Source of the DNA: Bog-473 sp963755495
Lineage (GTDB): Bacteria > Actinomycetota > Acidimicrobiia > Acidimicrobiales > RAAP-2
DNA: 64,000 bases
Assembly: GCA_963755495.1 (NCBI GenBank)
Contig: CAVWJS010000004.1
Location: 310,001 to 374,000 of the forward strand
Direction of reading: 5' to 3'
Made by a program: the position numbers and the translations under genes. Every line of letters begins with the position of its first letter. Positions within the stretch are counted from its first letter, which is position 1. The notes under the pieces are model-generated. The model worked only from the letters and a program-made list of their open reading frames with translations, was not told where the DNA came from and made no database searches. Of the stretch, positions 9,587 through 19,162 are shown one piece after another.

Positions 9587-10381
9587 ATGCTCGTGAAGGA
9601 GTGGTTCGGACTCGAGGACAAGCCGGCGCTCGTTGTCGGGGGTGGCTACGGGAGCGGACGTCTCCTGGCCCTACGACTTCGTGAGGCAGGGGCTCGGGTC
9701 GCTGTCGTCGACATTGACGCTGGTCGGGCCGAGCGGGTGGCAGCCGAAATTGATGGCCACGCAATTGTGGCTGATGTCACCACCGAGGAGGGGGCCACCT
9801 CGGCCGTGGACGAGGCCCACGAGGTTCTCGGCGGCCTCACTCATGTCGCGAACATCGTGGGGCTGGTCAACATGCGCCCATTTCTCGAAACCGACGAAGC
9901 GTTTCGTGAGGCGCAGCTGCGACTGAACCTCCATTCACAGGTCCTTGTGGCGCATGCGGCGGGACGGCACATGGTCGCCGACGGCAGCGGAGGTGCGATC
10001 GCCATGGTGGCGTCTGTCAGTGGAATCTATGGAGCTCGTAACCAGGTGGCCTATGGGATGGCGAAAGCGGCAGTGATGTCCCTAGCCCGGACCTTGGCCG
10101 ACGAATGGGGGCCTCATTCGATCCGCGTCAACTGCGTCGCCCCCGATATCACCGCTGTCCCCCGGTTGATCGATGCGACTGCGATGTCCGAGGACAAAGC
10201 ACTTGCCCTCTTTGACGCGATTGCTGTGAAGGAGGGCGTCCCCCTGGGTCGATTCGGGCGGACAGAGGAGCTCGTCGGGCCCTTGTTGTTCCTTCTGTCT
10301 GACCTGTCGGGCTACATGACGGGCCAGACGCTCGTGAGCGATGGAGGAACGATGGTGCATTTCCCCCACCAAACTTCGTAA
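9587..10381 (+). CDS. SDR family oxidoreductase
   Basis: A 264-aa short-chain dehydrogenase with an unusual nucleotide loop, VGGGYGSGR, in place of the common TGxxxGIG, and a YGMAK catalytic motif. The C-terminal SGYMTGQTLVSDGG segment is typical of the family. It lies 66 nt after the P450 and probably shares its transcript. The start codon is supported only weakly by a nearby purine-rich stretch (GAGAGCTGG). The glycine-rich variant suggests altered cofactor preference, but activity cannot be judged from sequence. Confidence 0.87.
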   Translation: MLVKEWFGLEDKPALVVGGGYGSGRLLALRLREAGARVAVVDIDAGRAERVAAEIDGHAIVADVTTEEGATSAVDEAHEVLGGLTHVANIVGLVNMRPFLETDEAFREAQLRLNLHSQVLVAHAAGRHMVADGSGGAIAMVASVSGIYGARNQVAYGMAKAAVMSLARTLADEWGPHSIRVNCVAPDITAVPRLIDATAMSEDKALALFDAIAVKEGVPLGRFGRTEELVGPLLFLLSDLSGYMTGQTLVSDGGTMVHFPHQTS

Positions 10382-10453
10382 CAAGAGCCGGCGACTCCGT
10401 CCATGACGGGTCCACACGTGGACATGGCGGTGCGGATTCGGGCGCCCGGACCT

Positions 10454-10495
10454 TTAGAGATTGCGTTTGCAAAATCGGCGCGAGGCACGTACCGT
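10454..10495 (+). promoter_or_regulatory. Cluster promoter element, with -10 box
   Basis: TTAGAG-N7-TTGCAAA at 10454-10473 is a near match to the shared element. TACCGT at 10490-10495 lies exactly 17 nt after TTGCAA. The promoter would serve the thiolase-like gene starting at 10541. Confidence 0.5.
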
Positions 10496-10540
10496 ATGGA
10501 ATCGTGACGGGGCCCGTGGCATGAGAAGGTGGACCGCCAC

Positions 10541-11759
10541 GTGACTACCACTATGAAGGATCAGGTCGCCGTCGTCGGGGTCGGAGCGACCGACTATTAC
10601 CGCCGCGGCCAGTCATACCCGCGAGAGTCTGAGCTGAGCATGGCCTGCAAGGCCATCCTGGCGGCCCTTGAGGACGCCGGGCTTACGATCAACGACCTCG
10701 ACGGCTTCGCCATGTATTCCCATGGTTTCGAACCGGCTGAGATGGCGGCAGTGCTTGGAGTACCCGAGGTCCGCTTTTGCGCGCAGATAACCGGAGGTGG
10801 CGGCGCCTCCGGTGCCGTCGTCGGCTTGGCGGCAGCCGCTATTTACTCCGGCCAGGCAACGTGTGTCGTCTCGCTCATGACCGTCCAGCAGTACAACCGT
10901 CGCCTCGGCGGAAGCGCGGTTGACACATCGAGCGGTTCTCAACTCACGTATGACGAAGCCGCCCTTGGTATTGCCTTACCGTATGCGGGCTTCACCGCGA
11001 ACGATGGGCTTCTCAGCCAAGGCCACGCCGCAGCGCTCATCGCTCGGCGACACATGCACAAGTACGGCACAACGCGCGAGCACTTCGCTGAAGTCTGCAT
11101 GTCGACCCGCGCCAACGCCCTTAGTCGCCCGAAAGCTCTCTACAGAATGCCGCTCACGATCGAGGAGTATTTCAACGCGCGGCATAATTTCTGAGCCACT
11201 TTGCTTGTTCGACTACACAGTCGAGACTGATGGGGCAGTCGCAGTTGTCACCGTGTCGGCCGACCGAGCGAAGGACCTTCGCCAGCGGCCGGTTTACATT
11301 ATGGGATCTGCTCACGGCGGCATCGGGCGTACCGGTGCGCTCAACTGGAAATGGATGCAAATGGCAGAGGACGACCTGGTCTCCTCGGGATCACGGACGG
11401 CGGCGAATAGGATGTATGAGATGGCCGGTGTCGGACCAGAAGCCGTCGATGTCGCAATGATCGACGACAACTTCTCCCCCATGGTGATCATGCAACTCGA
11501 AGATTACGGATTTGCGCCCAAGGGAGAGGGCGGCCCGTTCGTTGCCGAAGGAAACATACGGTGGAAGAGCGGCAAACTGCCGGTCAATACCCATGGTGGC
11601 AACCTGTCGGAAGGTTACGTGGTTGGCATGACACACGTCGTAGAAGCAGTCGAGCAACTCAGGGGTACTGCGATCAATCAAGTCGATGGAGCCGAGATAG
11701 CGCTCGTCACCGGTGGGACGTCGCCCCTACCGATGGGCGGCTCCCTCTTGCGGAGGTAG
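10541..11759 (+). pseudogene. Thiolase-like (SCP2/Ltp type) protein, frameshifted, copy A
   Basis: A thiolase-superfamily protein of the lipid-transfer/SCP2 type, closely related to the intact gene at 34450. The first frame reads to about 11182 (FNARH) and the rest continues in another frame from IISEPLCLFDY to the C-terminal MGGSLLRR. Removing one G near 11182 restores an uninterrupted 405-aa product; the total length is 3n+1. The conserved NTHGGNLSEGYVVGM segment is intact. Family members act as thiolases or, with a DUF35 partner, as retro-aldolases that shorten acyl-CoA side chains. No DUF35 gene follows in this copy. It is either a real pseudogene or an insertion error in the sequence. 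The GTG start at 10541 has AAGGTGG 8 nt upstream. Confidence 0.82.
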
Positions 11760-11844
11760 ATGATGATGAGCGTACTTTTGGCCGGTCACGTAGAAGAACA
11801 AAGCCGATTCGATCCCATCCGCCACAAGAAGGGGAGAGCTGATC

Positions 11845-13001
11845 ATGCAGAAGATATGGGCTAATTCGGGCGACTCGCACCTGATGGAGCCGCGGGACCT
11901 GTTCACGGACAACCTTCCATCGGAGCAGGCCGAGCGCATGCCGCACGGCGTGCTCGACCCCGACGGAACGTTCGAGACGAATCACCGTCGATGGACAGTC
12001 GTTCCGGCGCAAGGTGCCCTTTGCGAAGCGGCCCATGGCAGATCCGGAGACCGGTTTAAGTGTTCACGAGAGGGCACCGGGTTCGAATGACATGCGGCTC
12101 CGGTTGAAGGACCTCAACCAAGAGGGAATCTGGGCTGAACTTGTCTACACCTCTATCGGGATGTGGATGCACTCGATGCGCGATCCCGAAGCTCATGGCG
12201 GCGGGCTGTCGGGTGGTCAACGACTGGGCCATCGAGTATCAGAAATTCTCAGCCCGCTACGTCTGCACCGCCATCATCCCGGTCCTGACGGTTGAGAGTG
12301 CGGTGGCCGAGGTCCAGCGTACTGCCGAGATGGGCTTCAAGATTGCATCCCTTCCGGTGGCACCGACGGTCCATGGTCCGGACTGGCAGGCGGATGACTG
12401 GCACCCGTTATGGACGGCGCTCGACGAAGTCGGCATGCATATCGGTTTCCACGTCGGGAGCGACCCTCATGAGGCCGACACATTCAACGGGGTGTACTTC
12501 CGCGGTCCGGGTGGACATCTGCTCAACTACAACGAGGCAAGTATCGGCGGGCAACGAGCAGCGTTGAAGCTCATCGCGAGCGGGGTGTTCGAACGTCATC
12601 CATCGTTGAAGGTGATCGTGTCCGAGGGTGGGGCGACGTGGGGCCCGTTCATCGCCGACCGAATGGACGAGGCCTATCGCCAGCACGTCAATCAGGTGTG
12701 GCCGAAGTTCAGCCGGCTGCCCAGTGAATTCCTGTACGAGAACGTATACGCCTCCTTCCAACACGATCGCTCTGCACCGATTGCCGCGACGGCGATGGGC
12801 TGGCGGAACGTGTGCTGGGGCAGCGACTACCCACATATTGAAGGCACCTTCGGACACACGCAGAAGACCCTTCATGAGCTCTTTGACGATCTCACGCCAG
12901 AGGACCGTCGTCGGATCACCAGAGGGGCGTTCGAGGATCTCTTCCCACATGCGCCAAAGGCACCCGAAGACGGCACCGAACTTGATGACGATATTTCTTA
13001 G
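11845..13001 (+). pseudogene. PF04909 amidohydrolase, frameshifted, copy A
   Basis: A paralog of the intact 386-aa gene at 36146, read here in three successive frames. The frame changes after FETN near 11980 and after MRDPE near 12190; each is repaired by deleting one A (length 3n+2). The family motifs survive: ANSGDSHLMEP at the start, HVGSDPHEADTFNG in the middle and GSDYPHIEGTFGHT near the end. GGGGAG precedes the ATG. With copy B, this identifies a duplicated thiolase-like plus PF04909 module. If the insertions are sequencing errors the gene is functional. Confidence 0.82.
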
Positions 13002-13046
13002 TCGACGTGCAATAGGCGTCAATAATTTGAACGGAGAGGTTGGTTA

Positions 13047-13274
13047 ATGACTGAACAACAAGACATAGGTTTCACTATTGAGATCAACCGCGAATTGTGT
13101 ATGGGGTCAGGTGTGTGTGCGGCCTATGCGTCTAAGACATTCGAGGTGGATGACGAAACCAAGGCCGTTGTCATCAATCGCACCGGCAACGAACCCGGAG
13201 AGATTGAAGCCGCGGCCGAAGGATGCCCGACCGGCGCCATCCGACTCATAAATCTTTCCTCAGCCTCCAGTTGA
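13047..13274 (+). CDS. [3Fe-4S] ferredoxin, P450-associated
   Basis: A 75-aa small ferredoxin. Only three cluster Cys are present: Cys18 and Cys24 in CMGSGVC, and Cys60 in EGCP; Ser21 occupies the position that is Cys in [4Fe-4S] relatives, which is the signature of [3Fe-4S] ferredoxins that feed actinobacterial P450s. It lies 25 nt before the P450 at 13300 and in the same direction, so it is the likely electron donor for that enzyme and probably for its paralogs at 8255 and 30529. Confidence 0.92.
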   Translation: MTEQQDIGFTIEINRELCMGSGVCAAYASKTFEVDDETKAVVINRTGNEPGEIEAAAEGCPTGAIRLINLSSASS

Positions 13275-13299
13275 CCTCACGCCCTTAAGGAGATACGCC

Positions 13300-14550
13300 A
13301 TGACCACAATCAACCTCGACCGTGAGCGGATCCGCAGCCTCTTCGACCTACGTCTCCGCACTGATGGCGGTCGCTATGTCAATTACACAGAAGACCCATA
13401 CCCAATCATGCACCGTCTGCGCGAGTCCGGCCCGGTACATGAAGGCACGATGCATGAGTTAATCGGGTACGAAGGACCCGCATCGTTTCATGGCGTCCCA
13501 GATCCCTCACGCCCCCATTTCTCGGTGTTCTCTTTCGCAGAGTGCGACGCGGTCTATCGCAATGAGAACCTTTTCCGCTCGACACCGCCGGACCAGGAAC
13601 GCGATGTGAGTGGCGGTATCGGGTCGAGCATGATCTACATGAACGGTGACGAACACCGCCGCTACCGAGCGCTAGTGCAGCCTTCTTTTGCACCGGCGAA
13701 AGCTCAATGGTGGAGCGATCACTGGATTACTGCAACCGTCCACGGTCTCATTGATGGTTTTGAAGCTGATGGACGCGCGGAGCTCAATATCGATTTCGAC
13801 GCGGCCATCCCCATGCTCACCATCACCGGCAGTTTCGGCCTCTCGATTGAAGAGGCCCTGGACGTTCGTACCGCCCTTGAGGGACTTCCCGGAGGGCGAT
13901 CGCTGAACGATTACATCATGCCGATCATCGCCGCTCGTCGAGAGGAACCACGAGATGACTTGATCAGCATGCTGTGTCACTCCGAAGTCAAAGATGAAGA
14001 CGGTGCGACCCACCGTCTCAGCGATGAGGAGATCATGGGGTTCGCCAACCTGCTTCTCGCTGCAGGGTCGGGAACCACCTGGAAGCAAATGGGAATCACG
14101 CTGGTCGCACTGCTGACCACACCGGGTGCAATTGAGGCAGTGTGCGAAGACCGGTCCTTGCTTCGCTCCGCAATTGACGAATCGGTGCGATGGAATGTTA
14201 CGGACCCAATGTTCACTCGTTGGCCCACCGAGGCGACCACGATCGGTGGCGTCGACATTCCCGCCGGCGCGGCCGTGCATCTTTGTATCGGATCCGCCAA
14301 TCGTGACCCAGCCCGGTGGGAAAATCCCGATTCCTATGACATTCGTCGGCCCCAGAGGACATCCCTGGGCTTCGCACAAGGTGCACATATCTGCCTCGGG
14401 ATGCACGTGGCAAGGGCAGAACTGCTGACGGCGATCGGGGCCTTACTTGATCGGCTTCCGAACCTGCGGCTCGACCCCGAGGCTGAGCCGCCCTCCATCA
14501 TCGGTCTATATGAGCGCGGCCCATCGCACGTCCCCGTTCTATGGGGATGA
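13300..14550 (+). CDS. Cytochrome P450
   Basis: A 416-aa P450 with I-helix AAGSGTTW, ExxR in ESVR and heme loop FAQGAHICLG (ligand Cys365). An AAGGAG site precedes the ATG by about 7 nt. It is clearly a close paralog of the P450 at 30529: the two share the N-terminal LDRERIR segment, a PHFSVFSFAECD segment and the C-terminal MHVARAEL stretch. It is paired with the ferredoxin just upstream. A role in hydroxylating the cluster substrate or an intermediate is inferred. Confidence 0.93.
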   Translation: MTTINLDRERIRSLFDLRLRTDGGRYVNYTEDPYPIMHRLRESGPVHEGTMHELIGYEGPASFHGVPDPSRPHFSVFSFAECDAVYRNENLFRSTPPDQERDVSGGIGSSMIYMNGDEHRRYRALVQPSFAPAKAQWWSDHWITATVHGLIDGFEADGRAELNIDFDAAIPMLTITGSFGLSIEEALDVRTALEGLPGGRSLNDYIMPIIAARREEPRDDLISMLCHSEVKDEDGATHRLSDEEIMGFANLLLAAGSGTTWKQMGITLVALLTTPGAIEAVCEDRSLLRSAIDESVRWNVTDPMFTRWPTEATTIGGVDIPAGAAVHLCIGSANRDPARWENPDSYDIRRPQRTSLGFAQGAHICLGMHVARAELLTAIGALLDRLPNLRLDPEAEPPSIIGLYERGPSHVPVLWG

Positions 14551-14602
14551 GGCGAGCGCAACGGACAGCTTGAGAAGCTCACGAAACCAAATCGAGTCAC
14601 CG

Positions 14603-15841
14603 CTAAGGGAGATCGAGCAGGGACCGGTTTAAGTCCGAAACCGTAGTGGCGCCGACAAGACTCATGGTCCGGACCATGTCAGCCTCGAACCATTCGAGAA
14701 CTCGGTCCACCCCTCTTTCGCCTGCCGCCCCGAGCCCGTAGAGGTACGCACGCCCCGCCATGGCGGCAGTCGCCCCTGCTGCGACTGCCTTTACGATATC
14801 GCTGCCCCGGCGCACTCCTCCGTCGCAGATGACTTCAGTAGTGGCACCGACAGCGTCGACCACGGGTGTAACCAAACTCAGAGTTGCAGGAGCGCCATCA
14901 AGTTGTCGGCCCCCGTGATTGGAAAGCACGATCGCTTCCACCCCAGCCTCGGCCGCCAGGCGGGCGTCATCGAGGGTCTGGATGCCTTTAAGGAGGATGG
15001 GCCCATCCCAAACCGAGCGAAGCCATCGGACGTCGTCCCAAGACAGCCCCGGGTCGAATTGGGTATTAATGTAATCAGACAACGTCACCGGCGATGCGCC
15101 GTCGTCGACTCCATGCCCCACCACATTGGCGAAACGGATGGGTTCGCTTCGAACGAAAGCCCAGGTCCAACTCGGGTGAAGTGCGCCGTCGAGAATGGTG
15201 CGCGCTCCGATAGCGGGCGGTAAGGAAAAGCCTCGACGAACGTCCCGTTCTCGCCGGCCCAACACCGCCGTATCGACCGTGAGCACGATTGCCTCATAGC
15301 GACATGCCTTGGCTCGGTCGATCATTTCTTTCACAAGCCCGCGGTCCCGCCAGGCGTATACCTGGAACCAGAGGCGACCGTCACTTACGGCTCGAACTTC
15401 CTCGATGGATCGCGTGCCGAGTGTCGAAAGGGTGTAGGGGAGCCCGGCGCGCTGGGCCGCTCGGGCGACGGCGAGTTCACCAGCGGGGTCGGCGATCCGA
15501 GAGAAGCCGGTCGGGGCAAGGATGAGCGGGTAGGCGGCAGCGCGCCCCAGGATGGTCGCAGCCGGGTTGACCTTTGCAACGCCGCGCAGCACCCTCGGTT
15601 TGAACGTGAGCGTTTTGAAAGCGGCCCGGTTGGCCGCCAACGTCAGCTCATCCTCTGCGCCACCATCGATGTAATCGAAAACTCCGCCGGGTAATCGTCG
15701 CTTTGCGATTCGCCGGAGGTCGTCAACAGAAGCAGCGCTGGCCAGTCTTCGGGTGATTGGGTTGGTCTCAATGCGCCGGAATCGAACGACGGATTGAAGT
15801 GTTCGGAACAGGCTCACGTTATCCGTGACCTGAGGGACCAT
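14603..15841 (-). CDS. FMN-dependent alpha-hydroxy acid dehydrogenase
   Basis: A 412-aa TIM-barrel flavoprotein of the glycolate oxidase/L-lactate dehydrogenase/mandelate dehydrogenase family. It shows the active-site motif SNHGGRQLDG (catalytic His, substrate-binding Arg) and the FMN phosphate site DGGVRRGSD. It would oxidise a 2-hydroxy acid to a 2-oxo acid, passing electrons to oxygen, quinone or a cytochrome. It ends close to the 3' end of the P450 at 14550 (convergent). The start is uncertain, since no clear ribosome site precedes 15841. The mycofactocin-synthesis enzyme MftD belongs to the same superfamily, but the N-terminus does not resemble it. Confidence 0.88.
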   Translation of the reverse strand: MVPQVTDNVSLFRTLQSVVRFRRIETNPITRRLASAASVDDLRRIAKRRLPGGVFDYIDGGAEDELTLAANRAAFKTLTFKPRVLRGVAKVNPAATILGRAAAYPLILAPTGFSRIADPAGELAVARAAQRAGLPYTLSTLGTRSIEEVRAVSDGRLWFQVYAWRDRGLVKEMIDRAKACRYEAIVLTVDTAVLGRRERDVRRGFSLPPAIGARTILDGALHPSWTWAFVRSEPIRFANVVGHGVDDGASPVTLSDYINTQFDPGLSWDDVRWLRSVWDGPILLKGIQTLDDARLAAEAGVEAIVLSNHGGRQLDGAPATLSLVTPVVDAVGATTEVICDGGVRRGSDIVKAVAAGATAAMAGRAYLYGLGAAGERGVDRVLEWFEADMVRTMSLVGATTVSDLNRSLLDLP

Positions 15842-15911
15842 ATGTGGATTGCATGTTCAAGCCGTTCGGTGAGATTTCGGGGACCATCGTTCAATAACAC
15901 TGCCGGCTCGG

Positions 15912-16904
15912 TTATCCGACTAACCGCACCCGACTTGCTCGCCGCAGTGGGAGTTCATCGTCGGGTCTTATCAGATTTCGCACGTACAGATCGAGAAGGT
16001 GCGCGTAGACCGAGGCCGCCGCCGCTGGCCAGATCTGCTTACGGACACTTGCATACAGCTGTGGGACGATTTCAGCGATAGTGGCCGGTCCTTTTCCCAG
16101 CACGCCAAGGATCTGCTCGTTGCGCTCTCGACGATGGGAGACGAGGGCGCGAGCGAAACTCTGCGGTTCGTGGATGGCCGGTCCGTGACCGGGCAGATAC
16201 ACCTGGTCCTGAGGACGTTCGATGAGCTTTTCAAGACTCGAAACATATTCGCCCAAGTTGCCATCCGGTGGAGGTATGACTGTGGTTGACCATCCCATCA
16301 CGTGGTCACCTGTGCACAGCGCTCCTTCCTCTCGAACGAGGTAGCAAAGGTGGTTGCTGGCATGGCCAGGCGTGTGGACAACCTCGAGACTCCAGTCCTC
16401 ACCCTCGAGCACATCTCCGTCGTGGAGCAGGTGATCAGGACGGGACGGCAGTTCATCGCCGCGCGCAGGCGACGGCTTGGAGGGGTCGGGGTCAATCTCG
16501 GGGTCGCCGAACACAACCCGTGACTGGTCGGGATCGTGATGCCGTAGCTGCGGGCCGAAGCCATAAATGGAAGCACCCGTGTGATCGCGCAGTGCGATCG
16601 CCGCCGGCGAGTGGTCGGAGTGGGTGTGAGTCACCACAATGTGCGAGATGCGCTGCCCGGGAGCTAACGCGGCCAGAAGAGCACCAACATGAGCGGAGTC
16701 ATCTGGCCCCGGGTCGACCACCACTACGTCGCCATGGCCAATGATGTACGAGCAGGTGCCATGGTAGGTGTACGGCCCGCCGTTGTTTGCCACGACCCGA
16801 CGTATCAACGGCGAAATGGACTCGGCCTCGTCGTGGCGACCGGCAGGCTCTTCTACGAACGGTATAGCCGTCAGGTCAACCTCCAAACAGAGCGGGGCAC
16901 CCAT
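15912..16904 (-). CDS. MBL-fold metallo-hydrolase
   Basis: A 330-aa metallo-beta-lactamase-fold protein. The zinc motif THTHSDHS is near residues 111-118, further ligands lie in HTPGHASNH and GDHVMGWS, and GHGPAIHEP is the last His motif. A C-terminal winged-helix-like tail of about 80 residues (YASVRKQIWPAAAASVYAH) matches LACTB2-like hydrolases. Such proteins hydrolyse thioesters, lactones or nucleic acids; in this cluster a thioesterase or lactonase role is reasonable but inferred. A cluster promoter element lies about 100-140 nt upstream. Confidence 0.87.
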   Translation of the reverse strand: MGAPLCLEVDLTAIPFVEEPAGRHDEAESISPLIRRVVANNGGPYTYHGTCSYIIGHGDVVVVDPGPDDSAHVGALLAALAPGQRISHIVVTHTHSDHSPAAIALRDHTGASIYGFGPQLRHHDPDQSRVVFGDPEIDPDPSKPSPARGDELPSRPDHLLHDGDVLEGEDWSLEVVHTPGHASNHLCYLVREEGALCTGDHVMGWSTTVIPPPDGNLGEYVSSLEKLIERPQDQVYLPGHGPAIHEPQSFARALVSHRRERNEQILGVLGKGPATIAEIVPQLYASVRKQIWPAAAASVYAHLLDLYVRNLIRPDDELPLRRASRVRLVG

Positions 16905-17000
16905 TTCATCAGAATTTACGGCTCATCCAACTCGCCCGACTGTCGTCCGGTTGTACGTCCGTGGTCCGAAGCTGCATATCGTCGCGGTCTGAAGCTCGAA

Positions 17001-17042
17001 ACCGTACCACTCTCAGACTACATTTGCAAAGCTCCGCTCAAA
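17001..17042 (-). promoter_or_regulatory. Cluster promoter element, with -10 box
   Basis: TTTGAG-N7-TTGCAAA runs from 17042 to 17023 on the minus strand, followed after exactly 17 nt by TACGGT (17006-17001). It faces the MBL-fold gene at 16904. The rest of the 16905-17236 interval shows only the promoter for 17237. Confidence 0.6.
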
Positions 17043-17200
17043 CAGAGCATGGGTGGTCACAACCCCATGAAACGACCCAATTGCGCCATCGCTTCGCTCG
17101 CGTCACCTTCGTTGAGTTGTACGTCATCCGATGAGGCCGAACACCTTCGCTTGCGGCCGACATTACGGACCCCTTTTCATCGTGAACGACGCGCTGACGT

Positions 17201-17229
17201 TTGGGGCAGACCTCGGCAGGCGGTAACGT
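17201..17229 (+). promoter_or_regulatory. Leaderless promoter for metallophosphoesterase
   Basis: TTGGGG (17201-17206), a 17-nt spacer and TAACGT (17224-17229) sit 7 nt before the ATG at 17237, so the transcript would begin at the start codon. No ribosome site precedes the ATG, which fits. Confidence 0.4.
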
Positions 17230-17236
17230 ACCGAAG

Positions 17237-17848
17237 ATGAAGATCGGGGTGGTATCCGACATTCACTGCAACGCGGTGGCGTTGAGAAGTGCCCTTGACA
17301 GGCTGGCCCCCCGGGTTGACGAGGTTTTCGTCGCCGGTGATGCGGTGTATGAGTACCGCTTCTCGAGTGAAGTCGTCCACATGCTCAAGGAGGGGAAGTT
17401 TCCTTACATCCTCGGCAACCACGAAATGGTTCTCCTCAGTCCGGCTGGTGACCGGGCGCGTTCGGCTCCGACAGTTGTCGAGGATGACCTCCTCTTCATG
17501 TCAGAGCGACCTCTCCGAATTGATTGCCAACTTGGGGGGCGTTCGATCACAATGGTCCACGCCAGTCCGTGGGCTCCATATGATCGCTATCTAAACGAGG
17601 ACAATCCCGAATGGGATCGATGCGCAGAGCTAGACGCAGACATTCTGATTACCGGACATACGCACGTACCCATGATGAAGAGAGTCGGGCGCACGCTGAT
17701 AGTCAATCCCGGTTCAATCGGGGAGTCACGTGAGCCAGGCGCGTCGCACCTGGTCTCCTACGCCGAAATCGATCTCGATTCGGGCGAGGCCGAGATCTTT
17801 CACTTGGATAACCCCTTGATCGGCGGCCCTGCAAGCGTTAGTCGGTAA
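17237..17848 (+). CDS. Metallophosphoesterase family protein
   Basis: A 203-aa calcineurin-like phosphoesterase, YfcE/MJ0936-like in size. Metal motifs in order are SDIHCN (residues 7-12), AGDAVYEY in place of the usual GDxxD/GDxVG, GNHEM, and TGHTHVPM, followed by NPGSIGESR. It probably hydrolyses phosphodiesters such as cyclic nucleotides, but the substrate is unknown. It sits alone between the MBL gene and an oppositely oriented SDR, and lacks the cluster element, so it may be a housekeeping gene. Confidence 0.88.
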   Translation: MKIGVVSDIHCNAVALRSALDRLAPRVDEVFVAGDAVYEYRFSSEVVHMLKEGKFPYILGNHEMVLLSPAGDRARSAPTVVEDDLLFMSERPLRIDCQLGGRSITMVHASPWAPYDRYLNEDNPEWDRCAELDADILITGHTHVPMMKRVGRTLIVNPGSIGESREPGASHLVSYAEIDLDSGEAEIFHLDNPLIGGPASVSR

Positions 17849-17980
17849 GGCCGACACGTGATGCGCTTCGGTGGTCCGGCGATTGGCCCGACTCCCTAAA
17901 TGATCTTGCACGACCACGCGATTTCGCGTCCTTGACGCAGCGGGGCCTTTGCCGTGTTCGTCTCCCTGTCCGACGAAGGC

Positions 17981-18820
17981 CTAAGGCGTGGTGACTCCGC
18001 TATCGACGGGAAGGGTTATTCCGGTAACAGCTCGAGCATCATCAGACACGAGCCACAGAATGGCGTTACTGACGTCTTGTGGCTCGAGCAATGTGATGGG
18101 GAGGAGACGTGGCGATATTTCGAGCACAGCGGAGTTAGCGTTGTGGTAGGCCGGAAACTGGTCATTGAGGATCATGGGTGTGGCCACGCCCATGGGGTGG
18201 ACCGTGTTGACCCGGATGTTATGACGGCCAAGCATTTTTGCGTAGCCCCTCATGAGTCCGACCACCCCGTGTTTGGCCGCGCAGTACGCAGCAATGCCGC
18301 CGGTGCCGCCATGCATGCCACTGAGACCGGCGGTCGAGCTCGTGATGACGATAGAACCGCCTTCGCCCTGGTCGATCATGGGTTTCACGGCCACCCGAAT
18401 GATGTTGTAGACACCGGTCAGCATGACGCCGAGGGCATCGGCCCAGCGCAGCTCCGATTCTTCGAGTGTCTCTTCAGCACCACCTGTCGGGTGAAGCACG
18501 CCGGCATTGGCCAACACGATATCGAGGCGACCGAACTCGGCGATCGTGTCCTTCACCGCTTGGTCCATGGCATGGATGTTGCGTACATCCGCCGTCACGG
18601 GGAGACAGCGCCGATCCTCGTTTTCGACCAACTTCACTGTCTCTTGGAGGTCCTCGGGGGTCGCCATCGGATAGGGGACCGAAGGGATCTGCGCTGCGAT
18701 ATCCAATGCGACGATATCGGCCCCTTCTCGCGCCAACGTCAAGGCATGTGAGCGCCCCTGACCTCGAGCAGCACCCGTTATCAGCGCTACCTTGCCACTC
18801 AAGCGTCCCGTACCTGCCAT
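17981..18820 (-). CDS. Mycofactocin-coupled SDR oxidoreductase (second copy)
   Basis: A 279-aa near-duplicate of the SDR at 7376, with the same GAARGQGRSHA cofactor motif, YCAAK catalytic motif and VTLP/ITLPVDSGVTTP ending. AAAGGAGACAG directly before the ATG at 18820 fixes the start; the frame is open further upstream. Two very similar mycofactocin-type dehydrogenases in one cluster suggest two related alcohol substrates or a recent duplication. Their presence predicts an mft biosynthesis cluster elsewhere in the genome. Confidence 0.9.
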   Translation of the reverse strand: MAGTGRLSGKVALITGAARGQGRSHALTLAREGADIVALDIAAQIPSVPYPMATPEDLQETVKLVENEDRRCLPVTADVRNIHAMDQAVKDTIAEFGRLDIVLANAGVLHPTGGAEETLEESELRWADALGVMLTGVYNIIRVAVKPMIDQGEGGSIVITSSTAGLSGMHGGTGGIAAYCAAKHGVVGLMRGYAKMLGRHNIRVNTVHPMGVATPMILNDQFPAYHNANSAVLEISPRLLPITLLEPQDVSNAILWLVSDDARAVTGITLPVDSGVTTP

Positions 18821-18889
18821 CTGTCTCCTTTCGACGCAACGAGGAGTCACAAGGAAAATGATCCCCCACACTCCTGCGCACACCCTGAT

Positions 18890-18909
18890 TTTGAGCGCGG
18901 CCTTGCAAA
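18890..18909 (+). promoter_or_regulatory. Cluster element TTTGAG-N7-TTGCAAA
   Basis: Exact copy in the divergent interval 18821-19162, oriented toward the solute-binding protein gene but 253 nt from it. No clear -10 follows at 17-18 nt. Confidence 0.45.
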
Positions 18910-19047
18910 TACACTAGAAGACGATTCCGCGCTCGTCCATCCGTTGCGAGTACGGCAAGCCTCGGCTGCACTCCACATCGTGAGGTCGTTGCGCCCCCCT
19001 TCGCTCTCCGAGCGGGTACAGCCTCGACAAGGCGGGTCACCGAGCCT

Positions 19048-19089
19048 TTTGGAATCTCCCTTGCAAAAGTAGGCACTTGTTGTTATGTT
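19048..19089 (+). promoter_or_regulatory. Cluster promoter element, with -10 box
   Basis: TTTGGA-N7-TTGCAAA at 19048-19067, then TATGTT at 19084-19089, exactly 17 nt after TTGCAA. It drives the solute-binding protein at 19163 with a leader of about 65 nt. Confidence 0.6.
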
Positions 19090-19162
19090 TCCTTAAAGGT
19101 TATTCTTCAGAAAGACCTGTAGCGGATTGAACGCGCTGTGTCCTACACAAGGGGGGAAGTAC

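Noticed and set aside
14603..15841. Identity as MftD, the mycofactocin-maturation flavoprotein
   Set aside because: Although the superfamily is the same and mycofactocin-type SDRs are nearby, the N-terminus does not fit MftD and no mftA-C genes are adjacent.
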